A DNA stretch of 64,000 nt from Sphingomonas xinjiangensis (GCF_014199255.1 NZ_JACIJF010000013.1:16779-80778), one strand, 5' to 3'; counted from the stretch's first letter, positions 1-9,239 are shown. Notes: a model not told the origin generated them from the sequence alone. A program made the numbers and translations.

Positions 1-1618
1 CGGTCAGCTGACCCATCGCTTCCATTTTCTGGCTTTGACGCAGTGCTTCCTGTGCATGCCCCAACTCCCAGGCCGCCTCCTTCTCGGAGGTCACATCTCG
101 GCCCACGGCGTAGAAGACATCGCCCTCCGGCACGAGCGTCCAGGAGATCCAGCGCCACGATCCATCGGCGTGGGCAAGCCGGTCCTCGAACCGCTCCACC
201 GTCTCGCCACGTAGCAGTCGCCTCATTGCCTCCTCTCCTGCTGCATGGTCGTGAGGATGCACCTGCTCTTTGAAGGACAAGGAGAGCAAAGTTTCCATGT
301 TGCGGCCTAACGTGCTTTCCCATGCCGGGTTGATTGCCTTGAGCCGGCCATCAAAGCCCATGATCGCGAGCAGGTCGCGGCTCATCTCCCAAACCCGATT
401 TCGCTCGGCCGTTCGATGAGTAACTTCGTGCTCAAGCCGCTCATTCAGCTCACGCAATCGGATCTCACCCCGCTTGCGCCGCGTGATGTCAATTGCGGTT
501 CCGATCACCCGAAAACAGATGCCTTGCGTAGAGAAGAGGCCCCTTCCCTTTGCTGCGACCCAACGGGTAATACCGTCTTCCTTACCGACTGTCCGGTATT
601 CGATGTCATAGAGCGCGCGAACGTCTGGGTCGCACGCCGCGGAATATGCCTCGCGCGTTCTATCGCGATCCTCGGGGTGCACCCCGTTGAGGAAATCGTC
701 CAAAGTGACCGGCACATCGGGTGAGATACCGAACATGGCCTTCACTCGAGGTGGCCAGAACATGCGGCCGGAAGCCTGGTCGACATCCCACTGGCCGATC
801 TCGGCCACGTCGAGGGCAAGCCGCAGCTGCTCCTCCTTCAGCGCCAACTGCTCCTCTGCCTTCCGCCGGTCGTCTATATCAACGACGGAGCCCACGTAGC
901 CAAGATAATCACCGCCGTCTCCAAACCGCGGGCTCGCTGCATCAATCGCCCAACGATAAGTGCCGGAGACGTGGCGAAGTCGGTACTCAGCTCTAAACGA
1001 CGTCTGGAGGTCGTTTGCGCGCGTAAATTCCGCCTCCGCACGCTTCCTGTCCTCAGGATGCGTCGCCTCCAGCCAGCCATATCCCTTCGCTTCTTCAGGA
1101 GTTTGGCCGGTGAACTCGTACCACTGGCGGTTCAGGTAGGTGCAATAGCCAGTGGGATCGGTGACCCACATCATAACCGGCGCATGATCCGCCATGTTGC
1201 GAAAGGGATCTTCACTCTCCCGCAACGCCGCCTCGCGCGCCTTTTCCTCGGTTAGGTCGCGCATTTCGATGATGGTGCCAAGGGGTTGACCGTCATCGCC
1301 TGCGGCAGGCGAAGCGGTGAAGAAAGCGGAATAGAAATGCCCGTCTTTGTGGAGGAAGACTTCTTCGCCCTGCGTTTTCTCGCGTTCGTAAAAAGCCTGA
1401 CCGGTGAGGCGGTCTCCGCTCGAGCAAGGCCTGTCATCGAGCAACGGGTGGTGAACTACCTCGCGCAGCGACCTGCCCCTCGCCTCTTCCTGGGAATAGC
1501 CAGTAAGCTCCTCTGCCGCCTTGTTCATAAAGACGCAGTGCCGCTTTTCATCTATCAGGAAGATGGCCACAGTGACGTTGTTCAAGATTGCGTTCAGCCG
1601 CCGCTCAGTGGATTTCAC
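1..1618 (-). CDS. Multi-PAS sensor histidine kinase, N-terminal part (runs off the left edge)
   Basis: Reading the minus strand from 1618 to position 1 gives one uninterrupted frame of about 539 codons with no stop before the window edge. It holds four PAS-type modules at roughly residues 5-115, 125-245, 255-370 and 395-500. A helix follows, ending QKMEAMGQLT, the lead-in to the H-box of PAS hybrid-type histidine kinases; the phospho-histidine and ATPase domain lie outside the window. The frame has no suitable ATG. I chose the GTG at 1618, preceded by GAGGGCGGGCAG, because in-frame stops lie just upstream (about 1648 and 1669). No membrane segment is visible, so it is probably a cytoplasmic sensor. 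The signal is unknown. Confidence 0.85.
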   Translation of the reverse strand, partial: MKSTERRLNAILNNVTVAIFLIDEKRHCVFMNKAAEELTGYSQEEARGRSLREVVHHPLLDDRPCSSGDRLTGQAFYEREKTQGEEVFLHKDGHFYSAFFTASPAAGDDGQPLGTIIEMRDLTEEKAREAALRESEDPFRNMADHAPVMMWVTDPTGYCTYLNRQWYEFTGQTPEEAKGYGWLEATHPEDRKRAEAEFTRANDLQTSFRAEYRLRHVSGTYRWAIDAASPRFGDGGDYLGYVGSVVDIDDRRKAEEQLALKEEQLRLALDVAEIGQWDVDQASGRMFWPPRVKAMFGISPDVPVTLDDFLNGVHPEDRDRTREAYSAACDPDVRALYDIEYRTVGKEDGITRWVAAKGRGLFSTQGICFRVIGTAIDITRRKRGEIRLRELNERLEHEVTHRTAERNRVWEMSRDLLAIMGFDGRLKAINPAWESTLGRNMETLLSLSFKEQVHPHDHAAGEEAMRRLLRGETVERFEDRLAHADGSWRWISWTLVPEGDVFYAVGRDVTSEKEAAWELGHAQEALRQSQKMEAMGQLT

Positions 1619-2371
1619 CTGCCCGCCCTCAATCTCGCCTCGGCATCACCCGACCGGATGCCCCCCTTATGAAATACCTGACCGCTTGTGCGCCTACGTC
1701 AAGCAATAGCCGCATCGATATCGCTAATGGTCCCCGGTGAATGCCTGCCACAACAAGTACAGCTGCCAGAGGCTAGCGCCCGATGACCAAACTGCGCCAC
1801 CCGCGGGTGCAGCCGATTGCGCCCCTGCTCGCCGCTGCGGCGAGAAGCGGTAAACAGTACCGCCGACCATGCCAGAATGCCGCGCAATGTGCGCTGGCTT
1901 CGCGCCTTCCCTGCGACCTTCGCACCGCGTCCGGATCGATCCCAAGATTGCCGCTCTTGTACGCCGCCTCGCCCGATGGATGCGAGTACTACCAGCAACT
2001 GAGCTCTCCAGCTCTCCTTTGGCTTGGATCAGGCACGTTGAAAGAGCAACCGAAGGAGCTACAACCCGTCGCGTGTGCAGTATGTGCGATGGGACGCGTG
2101 CTGCGGGCTGCTGGCACCGAGCGCACGCGGCCAATGCGCCCTGCCAAGCCGAGCATGTATAACGACCCGGCGAACCCTGCTAGGATGTTGCTTGCAATGT
2201 CAGGTCGCACCACATGCACGTCGGATGACTCGCTTATAACAAGATGTGGAGCTGGACCTCTGTGGCTGACAAGCTAGTGCATCGGATGCTCGCACCTGGC
2301 GGCAGGCGATGCTGTCGTCGGGATCGGCTCTTTCATGCTAGCGTTTCCGCAGGTTTGACCAAGGTAATCGG
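1619..2371. other. Intergenic stretch, probably decayed coding DNA
   Basis: No convincing gene. A plus-strand stretch near 1935-1975 reads RIDPKIAALVRRLAR, which resembles the start of the catalytic region of some IS3/IS481-type transposases, but it is too short to call. The last 100 bases should hold the promoter of the response regulator at 2372. Confidence 0.4.
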
Positions 2372-2743
2372 ATGCAGTTGCGAGTCATGGTGGTGGAGGA
2401 TGATCCCCTACATCTGAAGCTATATGAATCTTGGTTAACCCATGCGGGTCATTACCCTATAATGGTGGCAGATGAGCGTAATGCTGAAACCGTCGCCGCC
2501 AAACATCATCCCGACGTGGCCATCATCGATGTTCGATTGCCCCACATCAACGGGATAGACCTGATTAGATCGTTGAAACGTGGCAATGCGACTGCAACCC
2601 TCCCCATTGTGGCAGTGACCGTCCTAAGCGACTGGCATGATGAGGAAGCCTGTGTAGCAGCTGGGGCGGACTGCTTCATGTCCAAGCCGGTCAGCATCTT
2701 CAAACTAACCGATACAATTCTTGCACTCACCGGATCCGCTTGA
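2372..2743 (+). CDS. Single-domain response regulator (DivK-like receiver)
   Basis: A 123-residue protein that is a receiver domain with no output domain. The acidic pair is at E9-D11, the phospho-acceptor is D53 in AIIDVRLP, the switch threonine is T83 and the conserved lysine is K105 in MSKPVS. All are in the expected places, so it should be phosphorylatable. Such stand-alone receivers act by protein-protein contact, in phosphorelays or in cell-cycle or motility control. It is transcribed away from the PAS kinase at the left edge; partnership with that kinase is possible but unproven. Confidence 0.9.
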   Translation: MQLRVMVVEDDPLHLKLYESWLTHAGHYPIMVADERNAETVAAKHHPDVAIIDVRLPHINGIDLIRSLKRGNATATLPIVAVTVLSDWHDEEACVAAGADCFMSKPVSIFKLTDTILALTGSA

Positions 2744-3605
2744 ACCAAAGCTAGGCCGTTCGGTGTACCGTGAACTGAAGCTCATCGGACGAAGATCAAG
2801 TGGAAGGCGTCGATCAACTTCTCACGCGTCAACCTGCGTGGCGCTAGCGGATGGATCAGTGCGAATCACAGGGCGGAAAATCAATGATCTGCCCATGGCG
2901 CCTGGCAATTGCTCATTTTCTGGATAGCGTTGTCGTAGGATCTAGGCAGTTGTCGCTGAGGGAGCAGTTAAGCCGTCTGGACTGTTGCTGCCGCACAAAG
3001 TGCGTGTGCGGCAAAAGCCATCTGACAGAATATTCGTCCCATTTGCGGCGGCGGCAGTAAAACGGATCGAACAACAGAGTGCAATTCTTGACAGCCCTCA
3101 CAGGCAAATCACGGGCGGAAAAGCTGCTTGTCACGCACGCTTCAAAAGCCCTAGGCCGTAGAGCGCATGTTCTGTCGCCTCACGTATTCCCTTCGCACGC
3201 CGTTAACGCGACACACTGGCCAATAACTTACCTGGGGCTATTTACCTCACATCGGAGGTGATGTGTAACTATGAATGCAGTGCTAACACGCTCCGGCCGC
3301 GGCGCTCATACAACCGGCGAGGTTGTAAGCGGTGGTAGCTTGTGAAGCTCTGATAGGCTCAAGCGCCTGTGGAAAGCCCCTGGCATCGCCGGCAGCGGAT
3401 TAGGCCTCGCATGCGACTTTCGCAACTCACGCTCCTGCTGCAGCCACCAGCGCGGCCCCGATCACCGTCGAACAGGTAGGACGCTATATCGCCAATACCA
3501 GCGTCCTTGATGTTCTTCCGCAGCGTTTTGCCTGGCGAGATTGGGCTCGGAGACCCTTGAGCAGACGATCCGGATCTGCCCCGGAATGCAGGAGTAGCTT
3601 CTTGA
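2744..3605. other. Intergenic stretch with one strong Shine-Dalgarno sequence
   Basis: No recognisable gene. At 3255-3263 there is GGAGGTGAT, an almost perfect complement of the 16S rRNA tail. It lies 11 bases before an ATG at 3271 that opens a 24-codon frame ending at 3345. Whether this tiny frame is translated cannot be judged from sequence. Confidence 0.35.
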
Positions 3606-3965
3606 TCAGGTGGTGGTACCCATCTCTTGCAATGTACAAATTAGCGCCTGAGCCGCAAAAGGTTTGCGAAGAAAGCGATCGGCGCCTGCAGCTTCTGCTT
3701 CTTCGGACCCACCATGCCCAGAGGCCACAATGATCTTGGTGAACGGCCACCGCCGCCTGACCATGCTAACCAGTTTCAATCCGTCCATTGAACCCGGCAT
3801 CCGGACGTCCGTAAAAAGGATCTCTACTGCGCCTGTGCGCTCTAAAGTATCAAGCGCTTCGTCTGCGTCCGCGGCTTCAAGCGCCTGGAAGCCTGCTTCT
3901 TCGACTATCTCTAATGCCACCATGCGAACGAGGGCTTCATCCTCAACAACTAAGACTCTGGACAA
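3606..3965 (-). CDS. Single-domain response regulator
   Basis: A 119-residue stand-alone receiver domain. Key residues are E8-D9-E10, phospho-acceptor D53 in LFTDVRMPG, S82 at the switch position (ASGHG) and K101 in LRKPF. The sequence type (VLVVEDEALVR at the N-terminus, TDVRMPGSMDGL around D53) is typical of alphaproteobacterial receivers partnered with HWE or PAS kinases. The start is a TTG at 3965 preceded by AGGGA at a good distance; no ATG fits. It faces the receiver at 2372 (convergent), with an 860-base gap between them. Confidence 0.85.
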   Translation of the reverse strand: MSRVLVVEDEALVRMVALEIVEEAGFQALEAADADEALDTLERTGAVEILFTDVRMPGSMDGLKLVSMVRRRWPFTKIIVASGHGGSEEAEAAGADRFLRKPFAAQALICTLQEMGTTT

Positions 3966-4071
3966 TATGATTTCCCTGTTGCTCCGCGAACGCGAGAGCT
4001 GAACTGTCTAGCTATGCTAGCCCTGCCTAACGACCTCTATCCCCGAACCTAACAGGCTCGGGCAGTGAGTA

Positions 4072-4272
4072 TCACGCGATCGCTTTGTCTCGGTCTTGAT
4101 GAACCGAAAGGATATATCTCGCGCAGGCCGACGCACGTCGAGCCAGCTCCAAGCTGCTTTCAATGTCACGGGCGTAGCAGGTAAGCGCTGCCCGCGATGC
4201 TGGATCGTAAAGGTCCGCCCGGAGGCGTTGCACCCGCTCAAGCTCACGAGCTAGATCGTCCGCAGTGTTCAT
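4072..4272 (-). CDS. Small helical protein, function unknown
   Basis: A 66-residue frame beginning MNTADDLARELERVQR, mostly charged and helix-forming, with two cysteines and no membrane segment. I chose the ATG at 4272 over the upstream start because GGAGACG sits just before it and the extra residues look unstructured. It lies upstream of the FeeM-like synthase gene but is separated by over 700 bases. Not recognised as a named family. Confidence 0.5.
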   Translation of the reverse strand: MNTADDLARELERVQRLRADLYDPASRAALTCYARDIESSLELARRASACARYILSVHQDRDKAIA

Positions 4273-5007
4273 GGTCGTCTCCGGCCCCCCGGATGGTTCG
4301 CCAGTTTCACCAAACGAGGTAAACAAAGGGTTAACGACCCGACGGTGGACATGGGCTGGACGGGAGTGGCCAAGGGCTGCCAGCTATGTGTATGCCGTCA
4401 ACCGGCGGAGTTCCGCACGTTCCGTCGCCATAGGCACGCTCTGTTTAAGCACCCAGTTGACGAAGGTTTTTCGTCAACGACAGAATAGATAATGGTAAGC
4501 GACCAAGTACCCTGAAGTCCTATACCGCGCATCGCCCGGTCGCAACGCTTGATCAACACCGATGAGCAGACTAGGTATAGCTTGAAAATCGATACCTAAT
4601 GCAAACCACGTTATAGAAGGTTCACTATCACTTCACCGGGTTCATCTTCTATTTCAGGGCAGGTAGTTCCGGTATCTGACAGGAGATCCAGTCATGCCGA
4701 AATGCCGATCTCTCCGCGCGTCGAACAAAATCCACAATTCTTCCGTTCGACTGCCAGCCGGCAGTCTGTAGCAACTGAGCGCTTCCACAACTTCCCGTCC
4801 GATTACTAATCGCGCTATGAACCTTCGGCGACTTGCTAAAGCACCGTTACGGCTCCCGCTCTATTGCTTGCCGACCTAATCACCAGGCGGGCGTGGCGCA
4901 GCTGGGGCGGCAATTGCTGCGCATTTGCACACGGCATCAACTTCGCTTGCCTCCCTAAGTGACGGCCTCTCGGCACACCGCTGTTGCAACCGGCAAACAC
5001 CAAACAG
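4273..5007. other. Intergenic stretch
   Basis: No convincing gene. A 24-codon frame opens at 4694 behind an AGGAG, but its content is unremarkable. The stretch is richer in A and T than the flanking coding sequence. Confidence 0.35.
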
Positions 5008-5838
5008 CTAGCGCGAGGCCACGCTCGCGCCGGCAATCGGAACGCGACGCTCGATGAGATTTCGAACACGTGAGCTGTCCGATTGGCCCCGCTCTTGCAG
5101 CCGCCTCATAATGACGCCCTCCTCGCAATGAGAAAGAAACATTGAGTAGAGCGAGCGCGTGCGCGTTGCCCCAGAGCCCGAGCGGCAGGAGGCGATGCTT
5201 TCAGCCACATCCGAAACATTCAGCCACATGAGCTGTGATGGCGCATCTACGGAAGGATTGGTCCGCAGGTCGCCTACTGGAGTGAAGCCAAGCATGCTCT
5301 GATAAAACCGGCGATGGCGCGGATTTACCTCGATCAGGAGATCGGTGCAGCGGTGATTCTGCAGGCCGTACAGAAACACCGTATGAAAGAGCATCGCTAA
5401 GTTCTGTTGATCGGGAAGCTCCGTCTCGAACGCGAACTTGGTCAACTCGCACACTTGGGCTCCCGGCGCGGCCCTGAAGATATCGACTTCATCTTTGAAC
5501 ACAGCATCAACTGCCAGTCCGCCAGGGGCGTCCACGCCCAGGGTGATGGTCCCGACGATTTGCTCATCAGCGAGCGCCATGAAGGTCGTATGGCTCTCAT
5601 CGTTCGGGATCTGGTGGTCGGAACCATAGCCGCGCCATGCGAAGCGCCTGTTGAGCAACTGGATCGCCTGATCGCGGTCCTCACGAGTTTCAGCAAGGCG
5701 CAATGCCAGGATGCGGCTCATTGACCCGCTACTTTTAGCCTCGTCCGCGCTAGCGCCCGCCCCTGCTCTTCGGGTGGACGTTCGAGGAAAATCGACTTCG
5801 ATCCCGTGCGCGCTTAATGTCGACCGCTGAGAGTACAT
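5008..5838 (-). CDS. FeeM-like N-acyl amino acid synthase (copy 1)
   Basis: A GNAT-fold protein of 276 residues resembling FeeM-type N-acyl amino acid synthases, which join a fatty acyl chain from acyl carrier protein to an amino acid. Conserved blocks are LNRRFAWRGYG, DEQIVGTITLG, CELTKFAFE and the RHRRFYQSMLGF stretch near the C-terminal part of the fold. A second copy at 46697-47515 is strikingly similar across these blocks. Alignment with that copy and a GAGG before the codon favour the ATG at 5838 over one 39 codons upstream. Relatives in sphingomonads are often found near exosortase/EPS loci. The product, possibly a signal or surface lipid, is inferred from the family only. Confidence 0.75.
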   Translation of the reverse strand: MYSQRSTLSAHGIEVDFPRTSTRRAGAGASADEAKSSGSMSRILALRLAETREDRDQAIQLLNRRFAWRGYGSDHQIPNDESHTTFMALADEQIVGTITLGVDAPGGLAVDAVFKDEVDIFRAAPGAQVCELTKFAFETELPDQQNLAMLFHTVFLYGLQNHRCTDLLIEVNPRHRRFYQSMLGFTPVGDLRTNPSVDAPSQLMWLNVSDVAESIASCRSGSGATRTRSLYSMFLSHCEEGVIMRRLQERGQSDSSRVRNLIERRVPIAGASVASR

Positions 5839-6149
5839 CACGACCTCGAATGTTGCGTAGCGTGCGCCACTATGAAAACCCTTCGTGCTTCGGGCTTTCG
5901 TAAGCGGCTCCCGGCAGGCGCCATATTCAGGACAATCAACAGGTCGGGATTCCACTTAGTAGCTAAAACGCATTCTGTTGAGCAGGCGGCATCAGGTTAT
6001 GGTATCCGCTTGTGCTTACGCTCATCTTAAGTGAAAGCCCCCGCTGTAGTCGAAAACACTCACAAGCTCCGCCAGTCTTACGTGTCAGAGGAGACCGCCT
6101 CATCTTTTCTACCTCCACCAGCGAAGGTCGGGGGCTGAGGGTTCTCGCA
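5839..6149. other. Intergenic stretch upstream of the FeeM-like gene
   Basis: Should carry the promoter of the synthase gene (read leftward). No other gene or clear operator is visible. Confidence 0.4.
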
Positions 6150-6347
6150 TTAGTCCTGGAGCAAGCCAAAAACTCCGCCGTGCCCGGCGTCATTCAAATC
6201 AAGGCAGCGACCTCCGACCCGCAGCAAACGGCTTTCATAAACTCGCGCCATATGCATGTGGGCGCGGAACGCCATCATCGTCTTTGCGCGCATAGCCGCA
6301 ACACGTGCGTCTACCGCGCGAAGCCGAAAGTATTCGAGATCGCTCAT
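6150..6347 (-). CDS. Small conserved protein, paralogue of the one at 57716
   Basis: A 65-residue protein starting MSDLEYFRLRAVDARVAAMR. Its first 44 residues closely match the whole of the small protein at 57716-57850 (SDFEYFRSRALDARIAAMRA), including the alternating A/R helix and the AHM motif. The start at 6347 was chosen because this homology begins exactly there and GGAAAG precedes it. There is no signal peptide or membrane segment, and the predicted structure is one long amphipathic helix. Function unknown. Both copies lie downstream of a copy of the same hairpin element. Confidence 0.65.
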   Translation of the reverse strand: MSDLEYFRLRAVDARVAAMRAKTMMAFRAHMHMARVYESRLLRVGGRCLDLNDAGHGGVFGLLQD

Positions 6348-7010
6348 GGTGCTTTCCAAGATGACGGCCGCGTGTAAGGTGGCCAACTTCTAGTTGGAAT
6401 TCCGATGTATTACCGATACATGGGGGCACAGTGCGGCTACGATCAGTGGCTCTCCGGCTTCAAACCATCGACCTTGTGAGGGCGTATCGGCGATGGCGTC
6501 TGCGAGAGATAGAATCCTCTTTTGAAAATCAGGATTCTTCGCTTGGCTTGAAGCTCAGCGAGATAACAGGAAAGCTGCGGCGCCCTTCTAGCTCCGTGAG
6601 GTTAACTGTAACCAAGTTCCAACGGTTTTCCAAACTTATTCTAGGGTGTCACTTCAATTTCAAGGCTAATTTCTTCTTTGCACGATACTACGATTGCCAC
6701 CGTCGTTGATCGGCAGATCGCGTTGATATACACCGTTGTCTCTGTAATCCTGAATGTAAACAGTACAAAGGTTGTCAAGCACCGACATCATTCGTAAGGA
6801 TTGTTCGACCGAGAACAACCGGTTGAAGCCTCGCAATTTTGCTTGTGCGATTGTCCTATCCAGCCACCGCGGCTGACCTTTCGGCACCGAAGAGAGTGCC
6901 CGGGCAGTTCGTCCTAAGTGCGGCAAGCCATAGGTGGTTGACGGTTGCTCGGCCGCATTCCACCTGAGGAACAAAGGCGATTGTTGATTCTGTCCCACCG
7001 GTATGCACAC
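6348..7010. other. Gene-poor stretch, one doubtful open frame
   Basis: A minus-strand frame at 6666-7010 (GTG start, 114 codons) matches no family I know and has no clear ribosome-binding site, so I leave it as doubtful. Otherwise nothing is visible. Confidence 0.3.
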
Positions 7011-7101
7011 CCGGCTTGGTGCGGCGCATTGCTCCTGCTATACGGTTGAGAGGGTCCCGCCCCTTGAGCCGAGCCGCTTCCGTCCCTTTGCGGCTCGGCT
7101 C
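7011..7101 (-). repeat. Duplicated hairpin element, copy A (possible structured RNA)
   Basis: Perfect 12-base arms GAGCCGAGCCGC at 7066-7077 and GCGGCTCGGCTC at 7090-7101. On the minus strand the loop reads AAAGGGACGGAA, and it is followed by GACCCT, then GTATAGCAGG near 7045-7035. The same arms, a very similar loop (GAAAGGGATGAAC) and the same downstream GTATAGCAGG block occur at 57467-57570 on the plus strand. In both places a small paralogous protein gene lies further downstream in the same direction. No long T-run follows, so it is not a textbook terminator. Confidence 0.6.
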
Positions 7102-7219
7102 TACCTGCCCTTTTCGATGTTGCGAGTGTCGGCCTGAGTGCTCATTCCGATGCTGCGACGCAACATTGCCGCGACTGAAGCATTTAGCAGAATCGTGCGG
7201 CCGACCCGACGGACGTATA

Positions 7220-7262
7220 GAAGTGTTTGCGCCAGCCAGCGCTCGGCGGGCGCAAACACTTC
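7220..7262. repeat. Perfect 14-base inverted repeat
   Basis: Arms GAAGTGTTTGCGCC (7220-7233) and GGCGCAAACACTTC (7249-7262) around a 15-base loop. There is no T-run on either side and no gene close by. It lies just upstream (minus strand) of hairpin copy A. Confidence 0.6.
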
Positions 7263-7851
7263 AACTTGCGGCCACGGTCAAGTTGCGCAAACCGCGAGGG
7301 CGCTCCAAAGTACGAGCGAACGGTTGATTTCGGCGCGGCGGTGCTCGCCGGAATATCGGCCACCTCGTCACGCAAATCCCGCGCTCCTCCAGGCAGTAGC
7401 GAAAATAAGCTGATGCGGGGCCCTTGAAGCGAGATACAGCAGCACGGCCTGCTCTTGTTGATCGCGATTTCAGTTCGCCAGGCAAGTCTGCAAATGCAGA
7501 GAGCACAATCGATTATCGGAAGTGAGCTCGCGCTTAGGGCTAGACCACAGGCTCGGCTCGACGCTTGAAGATCGCCAACTGGCGACACGGTCGGCTCAGC
7601 TGGCACGGCAAACCGAGATTTGAAGATCTTTAGTACTACCTAGTACCATCTGTCGTTGCCGGAGGCGGACAACCTCTTTTCAGCGGTAGTTGCGGCAGAC
7701 ATTCGGCCTGTGCTTTTGCCTTGTCTATTCGAATGGATGCGGCCAGCCTACTAAGCCCAAGCGGTCGCTATAATTTCACCTTCCCCAAGGAGAGCTCGCT
7801 ACACCCGGAGCGAGACTTGAGAGGCAATGCTTGGGCAGACGCACCGAACGT
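7263..7851. other. Intergenic stretch
   Basis: Several overlapping open frames on both strands, none with a ribosome-binding site or recognisable product. Nothing supported. Confidence 0.3.
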
Positions 7852-7953
7852 TTCCGGCGTAGCCGGAAGGTGAAGCGAAACCGAAACAGACAGGCGGTAT
7901 GGCGCCTTGCCGCCGCTACAATAAGCCGTTTCGCCTCCGCACCGTTTCGGTTT
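7852..7953 (+). promoter_or_regulatory. Structured leader upstream of manC
   Basis: A short hairpin (TTCCGGC at 7852-7858, GCCGGAA at 7862-7868) is followed by a larger nested stem: AAACCGAAAC (7878-7887) pairs with GTTTCGGTTT (7944-7953), and GGCGG (7893-7897) pairs with CCGCC (7910-7914) inside it. The stem ends about 50 bases before the manC start, so it would lie in the 5' leader if transcription begins upstream. A regulatory role is inference. Confidence 0.4.
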
Positions 7954-8000
7954 GCGAGAACATCAGCTAAGGCGAGCAACTGATAAGGAGCTTGCACGTC

Positions 8001-9056
8001 ATGCCGGAATCGAAGGCCATTATTCCCGTCATTCTATCGGGAGGATCCGGCACGCGCCTTTGGCCGATGTCCCAGCCCGAAAAGCCAAAACAGCTGCTTT
8101 CGCTGACCGCGGAGCAAACCATGTTACAGCTCACCGTCCAACGGGCCGCTGGACACCAATTTGCAGACCCGATCGTCGTTGCAAACGCCTTCCATGCAGA
8201 CTTGGTCGAAGAGCAACTTTCAGCGGTAGAGTCCGCGGCGCAGGCGCTGATCCTGGAGCCGATCGGGCGTAACACGGCACCGGCCATCGCCCTTGCTGCA
8301 ATTGTAGCCGGTGGGGGTAGCGAGCCGATGCTCGTTATGCCATCCGACCATGTCATCGCTAACGTGGATAGCTTTCACGCCGCCATACGGGATGCACTGC
8401 CGCTAGTGAACGAAGGCTGGCTCGTAACCTTCGGCATTGCGCCTGACGCGCCGGAAACGGGCTATGGCTGGATAAAGGTAGGCGAACAGCTAGCCAAAGG
8501 CATTCACCGGGTTGACAGGTTCGTAGAAAAGCCGCCGCGCGACGCGGCAGAAGCAATGTTGGCGTCGGGTGATCATGCTTGGAACGGCGGGATATTTCTT
8601 TTTCGAGCCGACATGTTCCTAGGCGCGCTTAGCGTATACGCACCAGAGATGCTGATCGCTGCTCAGCAGTCAATCGAGCGCAGTAGGCGTGAAGGGAGCC
8701 GCATCTGGCCGGATGCAGAGTCCTTTGCGGCCTGCCCTTCAGATTCTATTGACTATGCCGTTATGGAAAAGGCGCCTCGTGTCGCGGTAGTGCCGGTCTC
8801 TATGGGTTGGAGCGATGTCGGGAGCTGGGACGCGCTGCACGCCATCAGTGACCCGGATGAGGGCGGCAATGTCGTACGCGGGGATGTCGTAGCGATCGAC
8901 TCGCGAAATTGCCTGGTGCAGAGCGAGCCCGGCAAACGCGTAGCACTTGTGGGTGTGAACGATCTTATCGTCGTTGTTTCAGGTGCCGATGTGCTGGTGC
9001 TTCCTCGCGGCCGGAGCCAGGAAGTGAAAAGAGTTATCGAGGCAATGAAGGACTGA
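8001..9056 (+). CDS. manC: Mannose-1-phosphate guanylyltransferase (GDP-mannose synthesis)
   Basis: A 351-residue cytosolic nucleotidyltransferase that makes GDP-mannose from mannose 1-phosphate and GTP. The nucleotide-binding signature GGSGTRLWPMS is near residue 15. Also present are the EPIGRNTAPAIALAA block, the FVEKP motif, WNGGIFLF, and a C-terminal GWSDVGSWDAL stretch. It is the short form, without the phosphomannose isomerase domain found in longer relatives. The ATG at 8001 follows AAGGAG at 7985-7990; the TTG nine bases earlier is too close to that site. GDP-mannose would feed the GumH-like mannosyltransferase at 20059. A decayed second copy lies at about 24470-25200. Confidence 0.93.
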   Translation: MPESKAIIPVILSGGSGTRLWPMSQPEKPKQLLSLTAEQTMLQLTVQRAAGHQFADPIVVANAFHADLVEEQLSAVESAAQALILEPIGRNTAPAIALAAIVAGGGSEPMLVMPSDHVIANVDSFHAAIRDALPLVNEGWLVTFGIAPDAPETGYGWIKVGEQLAKGIHRVDRFVEKPPRDAAEAMLASGDHAWNGGIFLFRADMFLGALSVYAPEMLIAAQQSIERSRREGSRIWPDAESFAACPSDSIDYAVMEKAPRVAVVPVSMGWSDVGSWDALHAISDPDEGGNVVRGDVVAIDSRNCLVQSEPGKRVALVGVNDLIVVVSGADVLVLPRGRSQEVKRVIEAMKD

Positions 9057-9062
9057 TGCACG

Positions 9063-9091
9063 GTTGAGTGCGGCGCACGGCCGCACTCAAC
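9063..9091 (+). terminator. Hairpin after manC
   Basis: Perfect 12-base stem GTTGAGTGCGGC / GCCGCACTCAAC with a 5-base loop, starting seven bases after the manC stop. It has no T-run, so it may be a weak or factor-assisted terminator, or protect the mRNA end. Confidence 0.6.
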
Positions 9092-9239
9092 AAGATGTGC
9101 CGCTATGCTTCCGGATAGGAGCATCGCCCATCAAGGCAACGATTCCGGACCCTGCTTAATGTCAATTTCGCCCGTAGATTATTATCGAACTTTGACCTGC
9201 GGCGGGTAAGAGACACTCCGTACTTGTTCGTCAATCAAT

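Noticed and set aside
1869..2162. Possible transposase relic (RIDPKIAALVRRLAR)
   Set aside because: Only about 15 residues look like an IS3/IS481 segment, with no catalytic residues or ends; a profile search would be needed.
7220..7262. Reading the 14-base inverted repeat as a terminator
   Set aside because: No T-run on either strand and no gene ending nearby; kept only as a repeat.
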